From the NCBI GenBank assembly GCA_959599915.1, contig CAUGJE010000003.1, forward strand, positions 155,059 through 219,058: 64,000 nucleotides of DNA, given 5' to 3'. The position numbers and the translations under genes were made by a program. Below are positions 34,252 to 43,495 of the stretch, in pieces. Numbering within the stretch: position 1 is the first letter of the stretch; every line of letters begins with the position of its first letter. The DNA comes from an uncultured Collinsella sp. (GTDB taxonomy: Bacteria; Actinomycetota; Coriobacteriia; Coriobacteriales; Coriobacteriaceae). The notes beneath the pieces are model-generated. The model was not told where the DNA came from. It saw only the letters and a program-made list of their open reading frames with translations, and ran no database searches.

Positions 34252-37002
34252 GTGAGCGATTGCAAGAGGGTTTACCGTTTTGGAACCGATGCCCAGGGCA
34301 CTTGTGTCACCGAGGGCGACAAGTCCATGAACTTCGTGCTTGGCGGCAAAGGTGCTAACCTTGCCGAGATGAGTCGTATCGGCCTGCCGGTTCCCGGTGG
34401 CTTTACCATTACCTGCCAGACCTGCGTTGAGTACTCTGGTGCCGGCAACGTGTGGCCGGAGGGCGCACTCGATGAGATTGTTGCCGCCGAGGCCGATCTC
34501 GAGGCCCGCTGCGGCAAGAAGCTCGGCGATGCCTCCGATCCGCTGCTCGTCTCGGTGCGCTCGGGTGCTCCGTTTTCCATGCCCGGCATGATGGACACTG
34601 TGCTCAACCTGGGTCTCAACGACGATTCCGTCCAGGGCCTTATCGCCCAGACGCAGAACCCACGCTTTGCCTGGGACAGCTATCGTCGCTTTATCCAGAT
34701 GTTCTCCAACGTCGTCATGGGTGTCGATGCCGACTTGTTCGAGAATGCCCTGACCCAGGCACGCCTGGTCGCCGGCGTTCGCGCCGACTCCGAGCTTTCG
34801 GCCGAGGACCTGCAGGAGCTCGTCGAGACGTTCAAGGGCATATTCTCCGACAACGTCGAGGCCGCCCTGTACCCCGAGCTCGAGGTCACGGACGGCAAGC
34901 CCATCTTCCCGCACGATCCGGAGCTCCAGCTGCGCCTTGCCATCCAGGCCGTCTTTGGCAGCTGGATGAACGAGCGCGCCTGCATCTACCGCAAGCAGCA
35001 TGGCATTTCCGATGACCTTGGAACCGCCGTCAACGTCCAGGCTATGGCGTTTGGCAATAAGGGCGAGACCTCGGCGACTGGCGTCGCCTTTACGCGCAAC
35101 CCGGCCGACGGCACCAAAGAGTTCTACGGCGACTTTCTGGTCAACGCCCAGGGCGAGGACGTCGTCGCCGGCATCCGCAACACCGAGCCCATCGCCGACC
35201 TCAAGACCACCCCGGGCCTCGAGTCCGCAGGTGAGGAGCTTGAGCGTGTCTTCCTGAAGCTTGAGGATCACTACCGCGACATGTGCGACATCGAGTTTAC
35301 CATCGAGCAGGGCAAGCTCTGGATGCTCCAGACCCGCGTGGGCAAGCGTACCGCAACCGCCGCTCTGCGCATCGCTATCGAGATGGTCGAGGAAGGCCTC
35401 ATCACCCGTGAGGAGGCCGTGAGCCGCATCGACCCCGCGCAGCTCGACCAGCTCCTGCACCCGCAGTTCGACTCCTCTAAGAAGTACGAGGCGCTCGCAC
35501 GCGGCCTTAACGCCAGCCCCGGTGCCGCCGTGGGTGAGGTCGTGTTCTCGAGCGATGACGCCGTCGCGCGTTCTGCCGAGGGCCATAAGGTCATTCTGGT
35601 CCGCTGGGAGACCAACCCCGATGACCTGAAGGGTATGGTCGCCGCCGAGGGTATCTTGACGAGCCACGGTGGCAAGACGAGCCACGCCGCCGTTATCGCC
35701 CGTGGTATGGGCACGCCCTGTGTCTGCGGTGTCGAGCGTTTCCATATCGACGCGGCCGAGAAGGTCGTGCGTATCGAGGGCAGCGACCGCGTGCTGCACG
35801 AGGGCGACATCATCTCCATCGACGGCACTCAGGGCATCGTCGTCGATGGCGCCGTCGATCTGGTTTCTGCCGAGCTCACCGGCGATCTGGACACCATCCT
35901 GTCCTGGGCCGACGAGATCCGCCTGGACGAGACCGGCGGTCACCCCAATCACGTGCGCGTCAACGCCGATAACCCCGAGGATGCCGAGCTCGCGCTCGAG
36001 TTTGGTGCCGAGGCCATCGGCCTGTGCCGCACCGAGCATATGTTCCTGGGTGATCGCAAGAACATTATCCAGAGCTTCATCCTGTCCGATGACGAGGCTG
36101 TGAAGCAGCAGGCCCTGGCCGATCTGCTCAAGGTCCAGACCGAGGATTTCTTGGCGATGTTCAAGACCATGTCCGGTCGCGATGTGGTCGTTCGCCTGCT
36201 CGATCCGCCGCTGCATGAGTTCCTGGATGATCCGCGTGAGCTTGAGGTCGCCATCACCAAGAAGGAGGCCGCCGGCGCCAACGAGGAAGAACTCGCCGCC
36301 CTGCGTGCCCGCCTGCGTCGTATCGACGGCATGGTCGAGTCCAACCCCATGCTCGGCTTGCGCGGCGTGCGCCTGTCCGTCGTCTTCGGCGACCTGCCGC
36401 TCATGCAGGTCCGTGCCGTGGCAACGGCTGCCGCCCGCCTTATCAAGGAAGGCGTAGACCCGCGTCCCGAGATTATGGTCCCGCTCGTTTCCATCACGGC
36501 CGAGCACGTTCAGACCCGCGAGGTCATCGAGCGTGTGATTGCCGAGGTTTCCTCCGAGGAAGGTGTCGAGCTCAACATTCCCGTGGGCACCATGCTCGAG
36601 CTGCCGCGCGCTTGCATGGTCACCGATGAGATCGCGCAGCATGCCGACTTCTTCTGCTTTGGCACCAACGACCTCACGCAGACGACGTTTGGTTTCTCAC
36701 GTGACGACGCCGAGGCTAAGTTCATCCCGCTGTACATGCACAAGAAGATCTTGAAGGACAACCCCTTCGAGACCATCGACTCGGCGGTACTCGAGCTGGT
36801 ACGCATGGCCGTGGTGAAGGGTCGCGCTACCAACCCCGGCATGCACTTTGGCGTGTGCGGTGAGCACGGCGGCGACCCTAAGTCCATCAAGGGCCTGTTC
36901 AACGTGGCCGATGTGGACTATGTGTCCTGCTCGCCTTACCGCGTGCCCCTGGCGCGTCTGGCTGCCGCTCAGGCCAAGCTCGAGGCCAAGCGCTCCGCTT
37001 AA
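34252..37002 (+). CDS. ppdK: Pyruvate, phosphate dikinase
   Basis: This 916-residue enzyme interconverts pyruvate, ATP and Pi with PEP, AMP and PPi, letting anaerobes run glycolysis with PPi or make PEP. It has the N-terminal ATP-grasp domain (VLGGKGANLAEMSRIGLPVPGG). The swivelling domain carries catalytic H478 in GGKTSHAAVIARG, with T476 two residues before it, the residue PpsR modifies. The PEP barrel follows (GLCRTEHMFLGD, then CGEHGGDP with the catalytic Cys near the end). GTG 34252 follows GGAAGGGGAAG. It is monocistronic, with its own upstream region and a terminator. Confidence 0.97.
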   Translation: MSDCKRVYRFGTDAQGTCVTEGDKSMNFVLGGKGANLAEMSRIGLPVPGGFTITCQTCVEYSGAGNVWPEGALDEIVAAEADLEARCGKKLGDASDPLLVSVRSGAPFSMPGMMDTVLNLGLNDDSVQGLIAQTQNPRFAWDSYRRFIQMFSNVVMGVDADLFENALTQARLVAGVRADSELSAEDLQELVETFKGIFSDNVEAALYPELEVTDGKPIFPHDPELQLRLAIQAVFGSWMNERACIYRKQHGISDDLGTAVNVQAMAFGNKGETSATGVAFTRNPADGTKEFYGDFLVNAQGEDVVAGIRNTEPIADLKTTPGLESAGEELERVFLKLEDHYRDMCDIEFTIEQGKLWMLQTRVGKRTATAALRIAIEMVEEGLITREEAVSRIDPAQLDQLLHPQFDSSKKYEALARGLNASPGAAVGEVVFSSDDAVARSAEGHKVILVRWETNPDDLKGMVAAEGILTSHGGKTSHAAVIARGMGTPCVCGVERFHIDAAEKVVRIEGSDRVLHEGDIISIDGTQGIVVDGAVDLVSAELTGDLDTILSWADEIRLDETGGHPNHVRVNADNPEDAELALEFGAEAIGLCRTEHMFLGDRKNIIQSFILSDDEAVKQQALADLLKVQTEDFLAMFKTMSGRDVVVRLLDPPLHEFLDDPRELEVAITKKEAAGANEEELAALRARLRRIDGMVESNPMLGLRGVRLSVVFGDLPLMQVRAVATAAARLIKEGVDPRPEIMVPLVSITAEHVQTREVIERVIAEVSSEEGVELNIPVGTMLELPRACMVTDEIAQHADFFCFGTNDLTQTTFGFSRDDAEAKFIPLYMHKKILKDNPFETIDSAVLELVRMAVVKGRATNPGMHFGVCGEHGGDPKSIKGLFNVADVDYVSCSPYRVPLARLAAAQAKLEAKRSA

Positions 37003-37042
37003 CCGAGTCGCGTTCCATTTGCGCCTTTAACGCCCCCCTTCG

Positions 37043-37077
37043 CGCCGTCGCGCCCCCTGTGGACGCGGCGGCGTTTT
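37043..37077 (+). terminator. Terminator after ppdK
   Basis: A 10-bp stem (37043-37052 with 37064-37073, one G-U pair) is followed by TTTT. Confidence 0.7.
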
Positions 37078-37117
37078 ACGTTGGTCCAATACATTGGCAA
37101 CTGACGGGAGGACTGCG

Positions 37118-39925
37118 ATGAAAAACCTCACCAGGTATTTGCAACGAGCGCGTCGGGGAGCACAGATGACCCTGTGCTGGGTGGTCGTTGCGGTCACGGC
37201 GCTTTGCGGGATGCCGACAGCAGGTTTTGCCCTTCAGGATGATTCGCGCGACGAGCTCTATGGCGACGTGGTCAACCCGCTCACCATTACGGTCAACGAT
37301 CGCGAGTGCACGTTTGTAGATATCGATGACGGCAAGCTCGAGGGCCGTACCTCGATGTACGACAACGTCTCGTTCTATACGGCCGCCGTCAAAAAGGTGC
37401 TGCCCAACTGGGCATCGCTTTCCTATAACATCCTTGGCTATGGCGGAGGCGACGACTCCAAGGACTTTTTGTACTGGGACCACGCCAGTAAGGGCTTTGA
37501 GAAGGACTTCGGTAAGGGTCACTACATCTATCTGTATGATGCGCTTTCGGGCGGCAACGGCGAGCATTCCGACGGCGCCGACAAGTCCATTCAAAGTGGC
37601 CTGACGTCGGCGAAAGGTCTGAACGCGGTCTATGAGCGCCTGACCGAAGATATCGCCGACTGCATCGGCCACAAGCTTACCGGCGAGGATTTTCGTAAAT
37701 ACGTGCCACTCGACGGCCTGTCGCAAGACACGAGCGAGCAAGACGTGATCTATGCCACCATCGCGTGCGTGGACAAGCTCGGCGGCACCTATCAGTACGA
37801 TTTCAATGGCTTTGGTATCGCGTTCTATAACTTTAGAGTTCAGCAGCTCAACAGCGTGAACAAGCTTAACTGTGCGCCCGAGGACGCGCCGGGCTATTCC
37901 TTTGTTGATTCTAAGACTGAGCAGGAGCTCGTTACCTCAGCACTTAACGTCGGCTATGAGGACGCTTCGCAGAGCATCACGCTCGCCCGCGGTACCGAGG
38001 AGACGGTCGGCACGAGCACTTCTGAATCCGCATCGTATTCAAAAGGCGGCTCGTGGGGCGCATCGGTGAGCCTCAAGGAGTCGCTGGGCGTGCCCGGAAC
38101 GGTGAGCGAGGAGATCGAGACCTCGTTTTCGGCCGAAACCACGATGTCACAGTTGTGGGAGGCGAGCAAGACCGAGGAACAGTCGATCACCACAACGGAC
38201 AATCAGTCGGTCACCGTCAATATGACGATTCCGGCGCACACACAGGTCAATAGCAAGCAGACGAGTTCTACCACGACGCTGTCCGAGGACTATGACCAGC
38301 CGGTGGGCGTGACGTTTGACGTGATCATCTTTAACATGAACGGCGAGTGCTACGACGACAACGCCGCCGTGCAGGAGTTCCATACCGCCGGTTATGATCA
38401 GCGCTCGTTCTACACCACCTTTGGTGATCAGTCGACCGACGCCGTGCAGAACCTGTTCCTGCGCTCAATCGCCCATCGTGGCGACGACGGCTACGATACC
38501 ACCGCCGGAAACGTCACGAGCTGGTCGCATCGAACCAACAACCATATGGTGCGCGCCATCGATTGGAATTCGGTCCTGGCCGATCGCGAGGTGCCTTCGC
38601 GCAACGGCGGCGCCCCGCGCACGTGCAACGTGCTCAATGACATGGCCGCGACCTATCCCATGTCCATTACGGGTTCCAATCTGTCGTTTGAGTCGGTAAC
38701 GGTCGATACGCAGCTGGGCACGCCGCAGCCTATTAAGCCCATCTCCAAGATTCTCGTGTCGCTGCAGACCGATAAGACCCGAAGGCTTACGGTGGGAGAG
38801 GAAGACCCCATCTCTTCCTATCGCGTACGTGCAAGGGACGAGGACGATGTTGACTACTACGGCTTTGTGAAGTCGTCGGGTGACTGGCGCGTGGTGGACA
38901 AGAAGGGCAAGGAGTGCAAGTCTGACGTCATCGAGATCCAGACCGACCCTGTCACCCACGAGCAAGTCGTGGTGGGTAAAAAGGCCGGCACCGCCTACGT
39001 AAAGTACTTTATCCCCGAGGACACCTATGTGGACGTGAACGGGCATGTCTCGACCAATGATGAGATCGACGCCGCGGCCTACAAATATAAGGTAAGCGAC
39101 GTTGCGCCCGAGCCGTTTAACGGCAGCATCAAACTCGAGGGCTCGGCGCAGACCGTCGTCGGCGTCGAGGAAAACCTCAACGGAATCGAAGGCCTGACGG
39201 CTACGGTCTATGACACGACGGGCAAGGAAGTCGATAGAGTCTGCAGCTGGGAGGCCCAGGAGCTCGAGAGCAAGGGCATTTCGGTCGCGACAGACGGCAC
39301 GATGACCATCTCGCAACCGGGCACCTTCCATGTTCGCGCCTTTATTGACGGCGTGTATTCCGATTGGGCCGAGGTCATCGCTGCACCCGCACCGGTCGAC
39401 CCGATGACGACCGTGGTCGAGACACCGGTGAGCGTTACATCCCTTTCTTCGGGGGATTCTTCGGCAACGATGGATAGCACGGCTCATTCCCAGGGAGAGC
39501 AGGCAGCTTCCGATGCGAACGCGGCCGAGTCAGCTCCGGCGAGCGACGATGCCACTGCATTGACTGATGGCACCGCGCCTGCTGCCGCGAAGGATGCCTC
39601 GTCGATTCCTACGGGCCTCGTTACCGTTTTGACCGATATCTGCCGCTACGGCATCGATCACGGCCTCATCAGCACATCAAACAAGGAGGAGATGACCAAG
39701 CAGGACTTCGACATCTTAGGCATCCTGTACCTGATGGCGGACAGCCAGGACCTAGTGCCCCAAGACGCCGAGGACGCGATGAACGAATGGGCCCATGACA
39801 ACTATAATGACGAAGAACTTGTCACCTGGAAGCAGCATGCGCTTTCGGTGCTGCTCGAATACGGCTATATCGCGCCCGGAACGACCGTGACGACGCCGTC
39901 GACTGATGCTGCGGATGGCGCATAA
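37118..39925 (+). CDS. Large secreted protein with aerolysin/ETX-MTX2-like pore-forming module and Ig-like domains
   Basis: This is a 935-residue secreted protein of no named family that I know. ATG 37118 follows GGGAGG. A Sec signal peptide spans residues 1-38 (basic start, TLCWVVVAVTALCG, A-G-F-A cleavage). Residues 39-276 are an unrecognised globular domain. Residues about 277-405 are Ser/Thr-rich with alternating polarity: GTSTSESASYSKGGSWGASV, EEIETSFSAETTMSQLW, SVTVNMTIPAHTQV. This matches the layout of aerolysin/ETX-MTX2 beta-pore-forming toxins: T/S-rich strands, an amphipathic insertion hairpin, a W near its end and a V-P-like strand. Two bacterial Ig-like domains follow at about 540-660 and 668-757, then an Ala/Ser/Asp linker and a helical C-terminal domain (829-935). 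No transmembrane anchor or sortase motif is seen, so it is probably released. The pore assignment is inference from pattern. Confidence 0.75.
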   Translation: MKNLTRYLQRARRGAQMTLCWVVVAVTALCGMPTAGFALQDDSRDELYGDVVNPLTITVNDRECTFVDIDDGKLEGRTSMYDNVSFYTAAVKKVLPNWASLSYNILGYGGGDDSKDFLYWDHASKGFEKDFGKGHYIYLYDALSGGNGEHSDGADKSIQSGLTSAKGLNAVYERLTEDIADCIGHKLTGEDFRKYVPLDGLSQDTSEQDVIYATIACVDKLGGTYQYDFNGFGIAFYNFRVQQLNSVNKLNCAPEDAPGYSFVDSKTEQELVTSALNVGYEDASQSITLARGTEETVGTSTSESASYSKGGSWGASVSLKESLGVPGTVSEEIETSFSAETTMSQLWEASKTEEQSITTTDNQSVTVNMTIPAHTQVNSKQTSSTTTLSEDYDQPVGVTFDVIIFNMNGECYDDNAAVQEFHTAGYDQRSFYTTFGDQSTDAVQNLFLRSIAHRGDDGYDTTAGNVTSWSHRTNNHMVRAIDWNSVLADREVPSRNGGAPRTCNVLNDMAATYPMSITGSNLSFESVTVDTQLGTPQPIKPISKILVSLQTDKTRRLTVGEEDPISSYRVRARDEDDVDYYGFVKSSGDWRVVDKKGKECKSDVIEIQTDPVTHEQVVVGKKAGTAYVKYFIPEDTYVDVNGHVSTNDEIDAAAYKYKVSDVAPEPFNGSIKLEGSAQTVVGVEENLNGIEGLTATVYDTTGKEVDRVCSWEAQELESKGISVATDGTMTISQPGTFHVRAFIDGVYSDWAEVIAAPAPVDPMTTVVETPVSVTSLSSGDSSATMDSTAHSQGEQAASDANAAESAPASDDATALTDGTAPAAAKDASSIPTGLVTVLTDICRYGIDHGLISTSNKEEMTKQDFDILGILYLMADSQDLVPQDAEDAMNEWAHDNYNDEELVTWKQHALSVLLEYGYIAPGTTVTTPSTDAADGA

Positions 39926-39976
39926 GTGCAGAAAGAGTGCGTGTTTTTGTCTTTTTGCGCACGGGCAAAATAGTTC

Positions 39977-40004
39977 TTGCAGCCAAGGTCGTGGCGTGTA
40001 TACT
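39977..40004 (+). promoter_or_regulatory. rplS promoter
   Basis: TTGCAG (39977-39982), a 16-base spacer and TATACT (39999-40004) lie about 70 bases before the rplS ATG. Confidence 0.6.
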
Positions 40005-40073
40005 CGAATACGTTTGTTCAACTACGTGCCGGCCAAGGTGGTACGGCACCTCTAGAAGAGTAAGGAATTGCAC

Positions 40074-40415
40074 ATGGATTACATCCGCGCAATCGAGCGT
40101 CAGCAGATCCGCGAGGACATCCCGCAGGTCCGCGTTGCCGACAACGTCAAGGTTCACTACCGCATTAAGGAAGGCGACCGCGAGCGCATCCAGGTTTTCC
40201 AGGGTGACGTCATCCGCATGGCCGGCGCCGGTGCCCGTGAGACCTTCACCGTCCGCAAGATTTCCTTTGGTGTCGGTGTTGAGCGTACCTTCCCGCTTCA
40301 CAGCCCCAAGATCGCCAAGCTCGAGGTCGTCCGTCATGGTCGCGTCCGTCGCGCCAAGCTGTACTACCTCCGCGACAAGGTGGGCAAGGCTGCTCGCATC
40401 CCCGAGAAGCGCTAA
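40074..40415 (+). CDS. rplS: Large ribosomal subunit protein bL19
   Basis: This 113-residue L19 lies at the 30S-50S interface. VHYRIKEGDRERIQVFQGDV, TVRKISFGVGVERTFPLHSP and RVRRAKLYYLRDKVGKAA are conserved. ATG 40074 follows TAAGGA with seven bases between. It has its own promoter and terminator, so it is expressed separately from rnhB. Confidence 0.97.
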   Translation: MDYIRAIERQQIREDIPQVRVADNVKVHYRIKEGDRERIQVFQGDVIRMAGAGARETFTVRKISFGVGVERTFPLHSPKIAKLEVVRHGRVRRAKLYYLRDKVGKAARIPEKR

Positions 40416-40450
40416 GAAGATCGCAGCGTCTGTCCACTCGTTTGGACAAA

Positions 40451-40479
40451 AGGGTCACCTTCGGGTGGCCCTTCTTTTT
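40451..40479 (+). terminator. Terminator after rplS
   Basis: AGGGTCACC and GGTGGCCCT pair (one G-U) around a TTCG tetraloop, followed by TCTTTTT. This is a strong intrinsic terminator. Confidence 0.9.
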
Positions 40480-40508
40480 ATCTGATTTGCATGCAAGGAG
40501 GCCCCGAT

Positions 40509-41297
40509 ATGGCCAACATGACGAGCTCGGTTTCGGCATCGCAGGTTGCCGGTGAGCTGGCGAGCGCTACGTTTGAGGAGATTCCCGCCCTCGTGGAACA
40601 TTATCGTGAGGATCCGCGCCAGCAGGTGATCAAGGCTTGCGAGCGTGCCCTTAAGCGCCATGCCAAGGAACTTGCCGAGCGCGAGCGCGTCAACGGTATG
40701 TACGAGCTGATGCACGAGCTCGGTGGGGATGGCGTGGTCGTGGGTGTCGACGAGGTGGGTCGCGGCTCGGTGGCCGGTCCTTTAACGGTGTGCGCCGTGT
40801 GCCTTCCCATGGAACCGCGCGTCTGGGGCATCAACGATTCCAAAAGGCTCACGCCGGCGCGCCGCGAGCTGCTCTCGGTGAAGATTGCCGAGGTCGCGAC
40901 GGCGATTGGTTTTTGCCACATCGCGCCTGCGGATATCGATGATATGGGCATGGCCCGCGCCATTCGAGCCGCTGTCGCGGGCGCCGTGGCCGATACGGGG
41001 CTCGAGCCCGATTGCGTGCTTATGGACGGTAACCCCTTGGGCGCCGTTCCCAACGAGCGCGACGTGGTGAAGGGCGATGCCAAGATCGCCTGTATCGCCG
41101 CGGCGTCCATCATGGCCAAGGTCACACGTGACGAGATGATGGTCGAGTACGACGCCGAGTATCCCGAGTATCACTTGGCCGAGTCGAAGGGCTACGCAAG
41201 CCCCGAGCACATTGAGGCGATTCGCAAACACGGACTTTGTCCGCTGCATCGTGTGAGCTATTGCGGAAACTTTCTGCAGACTGAGCGCCTTTTCTAG
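40509..41297 (+). CDS. rnhB: Ribonuclease HII
   Basis: This 262-residue enzyme cuts RNA in RNA-DNA hybrids and single ribonucleotides in DNA. The catalytic core starts at about residue 78 with VVVGVDEVGRGSVAGPL, and the later acidic residues lie in CVLMDGN and VTRDEMM. The preceding 75 residues are a helical extension as in Bacillus RNase HII. ATG 40509 has AAGGAGG seven bases upstream; a TTG six codons earlier lacks a site. Terminators flank the gene on both sides. Confidence 0.95.
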   Translation: MANMTSSVSASQVAGELASATFEEIPALVEHYREDPRQQVIKACERALKRHAKELAERERVNGMYELMHELGGDGVVVGVDEVGRGSVAGPLTVCAVCLPMEPRVWGINDSKRLTPARRELLSVKIAEVATAIGFCHIAPADIDDMGMARAIRAAVAGAVADTGLEPDCVLMDGNPLGAVPNERDVVKGDAKIACIAAASIMAKVTRDEMMVEYDAEYPEYHLAESKGYASPEHIEAIRKHGLCPLHRVSYCGNFLQTERLF

Positions 41298-41346
41298 GTC
41301 AATTGTGGAGACGGGGACCTCTGGCGTTTTATTAACCTGCTGGTAG

Positions 41347-41388
41347 CGGGCCGTGTGCAACGTGATTGTTGCGTACGGCCCGTTATTT
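41347..41388 (+). terminator. Terminator after rnhB
   Basis: A 15-bp stem (41347-41361 with 41368-41382, two G-U pairs) around a GTGATT loop is followed by TTATTT. The rest of the 189-base gap before yraN holds no visible gene. Confidence 0.75.
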
Positions 41389-41486
41389 GTCGGCATTTGG
41401 TCAGCTTTTGGTTTGTTTCCGGTACTTACCCGCATGAAAGGTGCCCTCATCATCGGGGCAATGCAGTGTGCGGGAAAGGAGACCCC

Positions 41487-41972
41487 ATGTGTGCCGCAAG
41501 CAAAAAGAGCAAGACGCAGCAACTCAAGGAGCGCTGGGAAGACGGCGAGCTCGACTGCGGAGCGATTACGCCCGAGTTTATCAAGGGGCTCAGTCCCCGC
41601 GAGCTCGGCATGCTGGGCGAGCTGATCACCATCGACTACTTTAACGAGCGTGGATACACCTTGTTGGAGCAGGGTTATCGTTGTATTGAGGGCGAAGCCG
41701 ATCTGGTGCTGCTCGATGAGCTCGACGATGTCGTGGTGATGGCCGAGGTCAAGACGAGACGCGTCGCCCTGGATTGCACCACGCGGGTCTTTCCCGAGGA
41801 GGCCGTGGACGCCCAAAAGCAACGCCGCTACCGCCGCATCGCAAGTTGCTATCTCATGGAGCATTATCCGCTCAAGGCGATTCGCTTCGATGCCGTGGGT
41901 GTCACCATTCGTGGCGGGCATATCGCTGAGATCGAGCATCAGTACAACGCGTTCGATTGGCAGGTGTCGTGA
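41487..41972 (+). CDS. yraN: YraN-like UPF0102 endonuclease-fold protein
   Basis: This 161-residue member of the UPF0102 family has a restriction-endonuclease-like fold. The likely metal site is visible as GEADLVLLDELDDVVVMAEVKTRR (Glu, Asp, then E-x-K), quoted here as GEADLVLLD and VMAEVKTRR. ATG 41487 follows GGAAAGGAGA; the frame runs 44 codons further upstream through the terminator, so longer starts are rejected. It overlaps yifB by one base and belongs to the rnhB-yraN-yifB-dprA synteny group linked to DNA processing. The biochemical role is not settled. Confidence 0.9.
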   Translation: MCAASKKSKTQQLKERWEDGELDCGAITPEFIKGLSPRELGMLGELITIDYFNERGYTLLEQGYRCIEGEADLVLLDELDDVVVMAEVKTRRVALDCTTRVFPEEAVDAQKQRRYRRIASCYLMEHYPLKAIRFDAVGVTIRGGHIAEIEHQYNAFDWQVS

Positions 41973-43495
41973 TGGCGTTCGAGACGTTTGCCGTTCACGC
42001 GGCCTGCATCCGTGGCGTCGAGGCGATTCACGTCACGGTCGAGGTCTCGCTTGCCGGTGGTGTTCCGGGCATCCAAATGCTCGGCATTCCGAGCATGGAG
42101 GTGATGGAGTCACGCGGTCGTATTCGCTGCGCGATGCGCTCCGCCGGGTTCGAGATCCCACGCTCGGGCATTACGGTCAATCTGGCGCCCGGCGATATCC
42201 GCAAGACCGGTAGCGGCTTTGACCTGCCCATCGCCATCGCGGTTCTAGCGGCCGATGGTCAGATTCCCCGTGACAACCTCGATCGCTGCCTTATCGCCGG
42301 CGAGCTTGGCTTGGACGGTACGGTGCTTCCTGTCAAGGGCGAGGTGGCGTTTCAGCTATTGGCTCGCGACATGGGGCTGTCTTTTATCGCCGGCAGGTCC
42401 GACCAGCATGTGCCACTCGCGGGCGTGGATTGCGGCTTTATCGATCATTTGTCTCAGCTTGCCCATGGCATGGGCGAGGCGGCTCGGCACTATCTGGATT
42501 CCGAGGGCATCGAGGCGACCTTTGAGCCTGAGCTCGACTATGCCGACGTGCTGGGGCAGGAAGTCGCTAAACGCGGCATGGCGCTTGCGGCGGCAGGAGA
42601 ACTCGGCTTGCTCATGATCGGGTCCCCGGGATCGGGCAAGACGATGCTCGCGCGTCGTATGACCGGCATCCTGCCCGAGCTTTCCGTTGAGGATCAACAG
42701 GCGGCGCTGTGCATCCATTCGGTTTTGGGTGAGAACATTGATGGCTTGTTGGCGGGGCACCGGCCCTTCCGCAGTCCTCATCACAGTATTTCGACCGCAG
42801 GTCTTATCGGCGGTGGGCGCCCGGTGCACCCGGGTGAGATCAGCCTTGCTCATGGCGGCGTGCTCTTTTTGGACGAGCTCGCCGAGTTTCCCACCGGCGT
42901 GCTGCAGACGCTGCGTCAGCCCATCGAGCGCGGTTACGTGAGGATCGTGCGCGTCGACGGGGCCTTTACGTTCCCGTCGCGCTTTCAGCTGCTGGCCGCG
43001 AGCAATCCCTGCCCCTGTGGGTTTTTGGGCGATCGCGAAGTACCGTGTCGCTGTTCCGCGTCGATGGTCGAGCGCTACCGGGGCAAGTTGCGCGGTCCAT
43101 TGGCTGACCGTATCGACATGATGATCGATGTGTCCCGCCCCGATCCCCAGGTGATCATTGAGGGCGCGGAGGGTATGTCATCGGCCGAGCTGCGCGATTA
43201 TGTCGTGCGAGGGCGCGCCTTTCGCGCCTGGCGTGAATCCCGTATGGACGATGCGGGCTCCGAGGCCGAGGAAGATGAGTCGCGGTCCATTGACGGTGTC
43301 GTTTCGACCTTTGGGCTTGATGAGGCCGCCGAGAAATGCGTGCTTGGCCTGTCGAAGCGCACGCATCTCACGGGCCGCGGCATCGTGCGCCTGGTACGCA
43401 TCGCGCGCACGATCGCCGATGTTGCCGAAAGCGAGCGAGTAACTCAAGACCACGTGCTCGAAGCGGCGATGTACCAGGGGAGGAGGGACCAGTAA
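41972..43495 (+). CDS. YifB/ComM family AAA+ ATPase (Mg chelatase-like)
   Basis: This 507-residue protein has an N-terminal Lon-protease-like domain (GLGLDG-type segment LAPGDIRKTGSGFDLPIA). The AAA+ module follows: Walker A GSPGSGKT at 217-224 and Walker B GGVLFLDELAEF. Next come a Cys-rich NPCPCGFLGDREVPCRC insert and a C-terminal helical lid. ComM relatives are branch-migration helicases needed for integration of transformed DNA, fitting its place before dprA. ATG 41972 overlaps the yraN stop (TGATG). Confidence 0.93.
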   Translation: MAFETFAVHAACIRGVEAIHVTVEVSLAGGVPGIQMLGIPSMEVMESRGRIRCAMRSAGFEIPRSGITVNLAPGDIRKTGSGFDLPIAIAVLAADGQIPRDNLDRCLIAGELGLDGTVLPVKGEVAFQLLARDMGLSFIAGRSDQHVPLAGVDCGFIDHLSQLAHGMGEAARHYLDSEGIEATFEPELDYADVLGQEVAKRGMALAAAGELGLLMIGSPGSGKTMLARRMTGILPELSVEDQQAALCIHSVLGENIDGLLAGHRPFRSPHHSISTAGLIGGGRPVHPGEISLAHGGVLFLDELAEFPTGVLQTLRQPIERGYVRIVRVDGAFTFPSRFQLLAASNPCPCGFLGDREVPCRCSASMVERYRGKLRGPLADRIDMMIDVSRPDPQVIIEGAEGMSSAELRDYVVRGRAFRAWRESRMDDAGSEAEEDESRSIDGVVSTFGLDEAAEKCVLGLSKRTHLTGRGIVRLVRIARTIADVAESERVTQDHVLEAAMYQGRRDQ

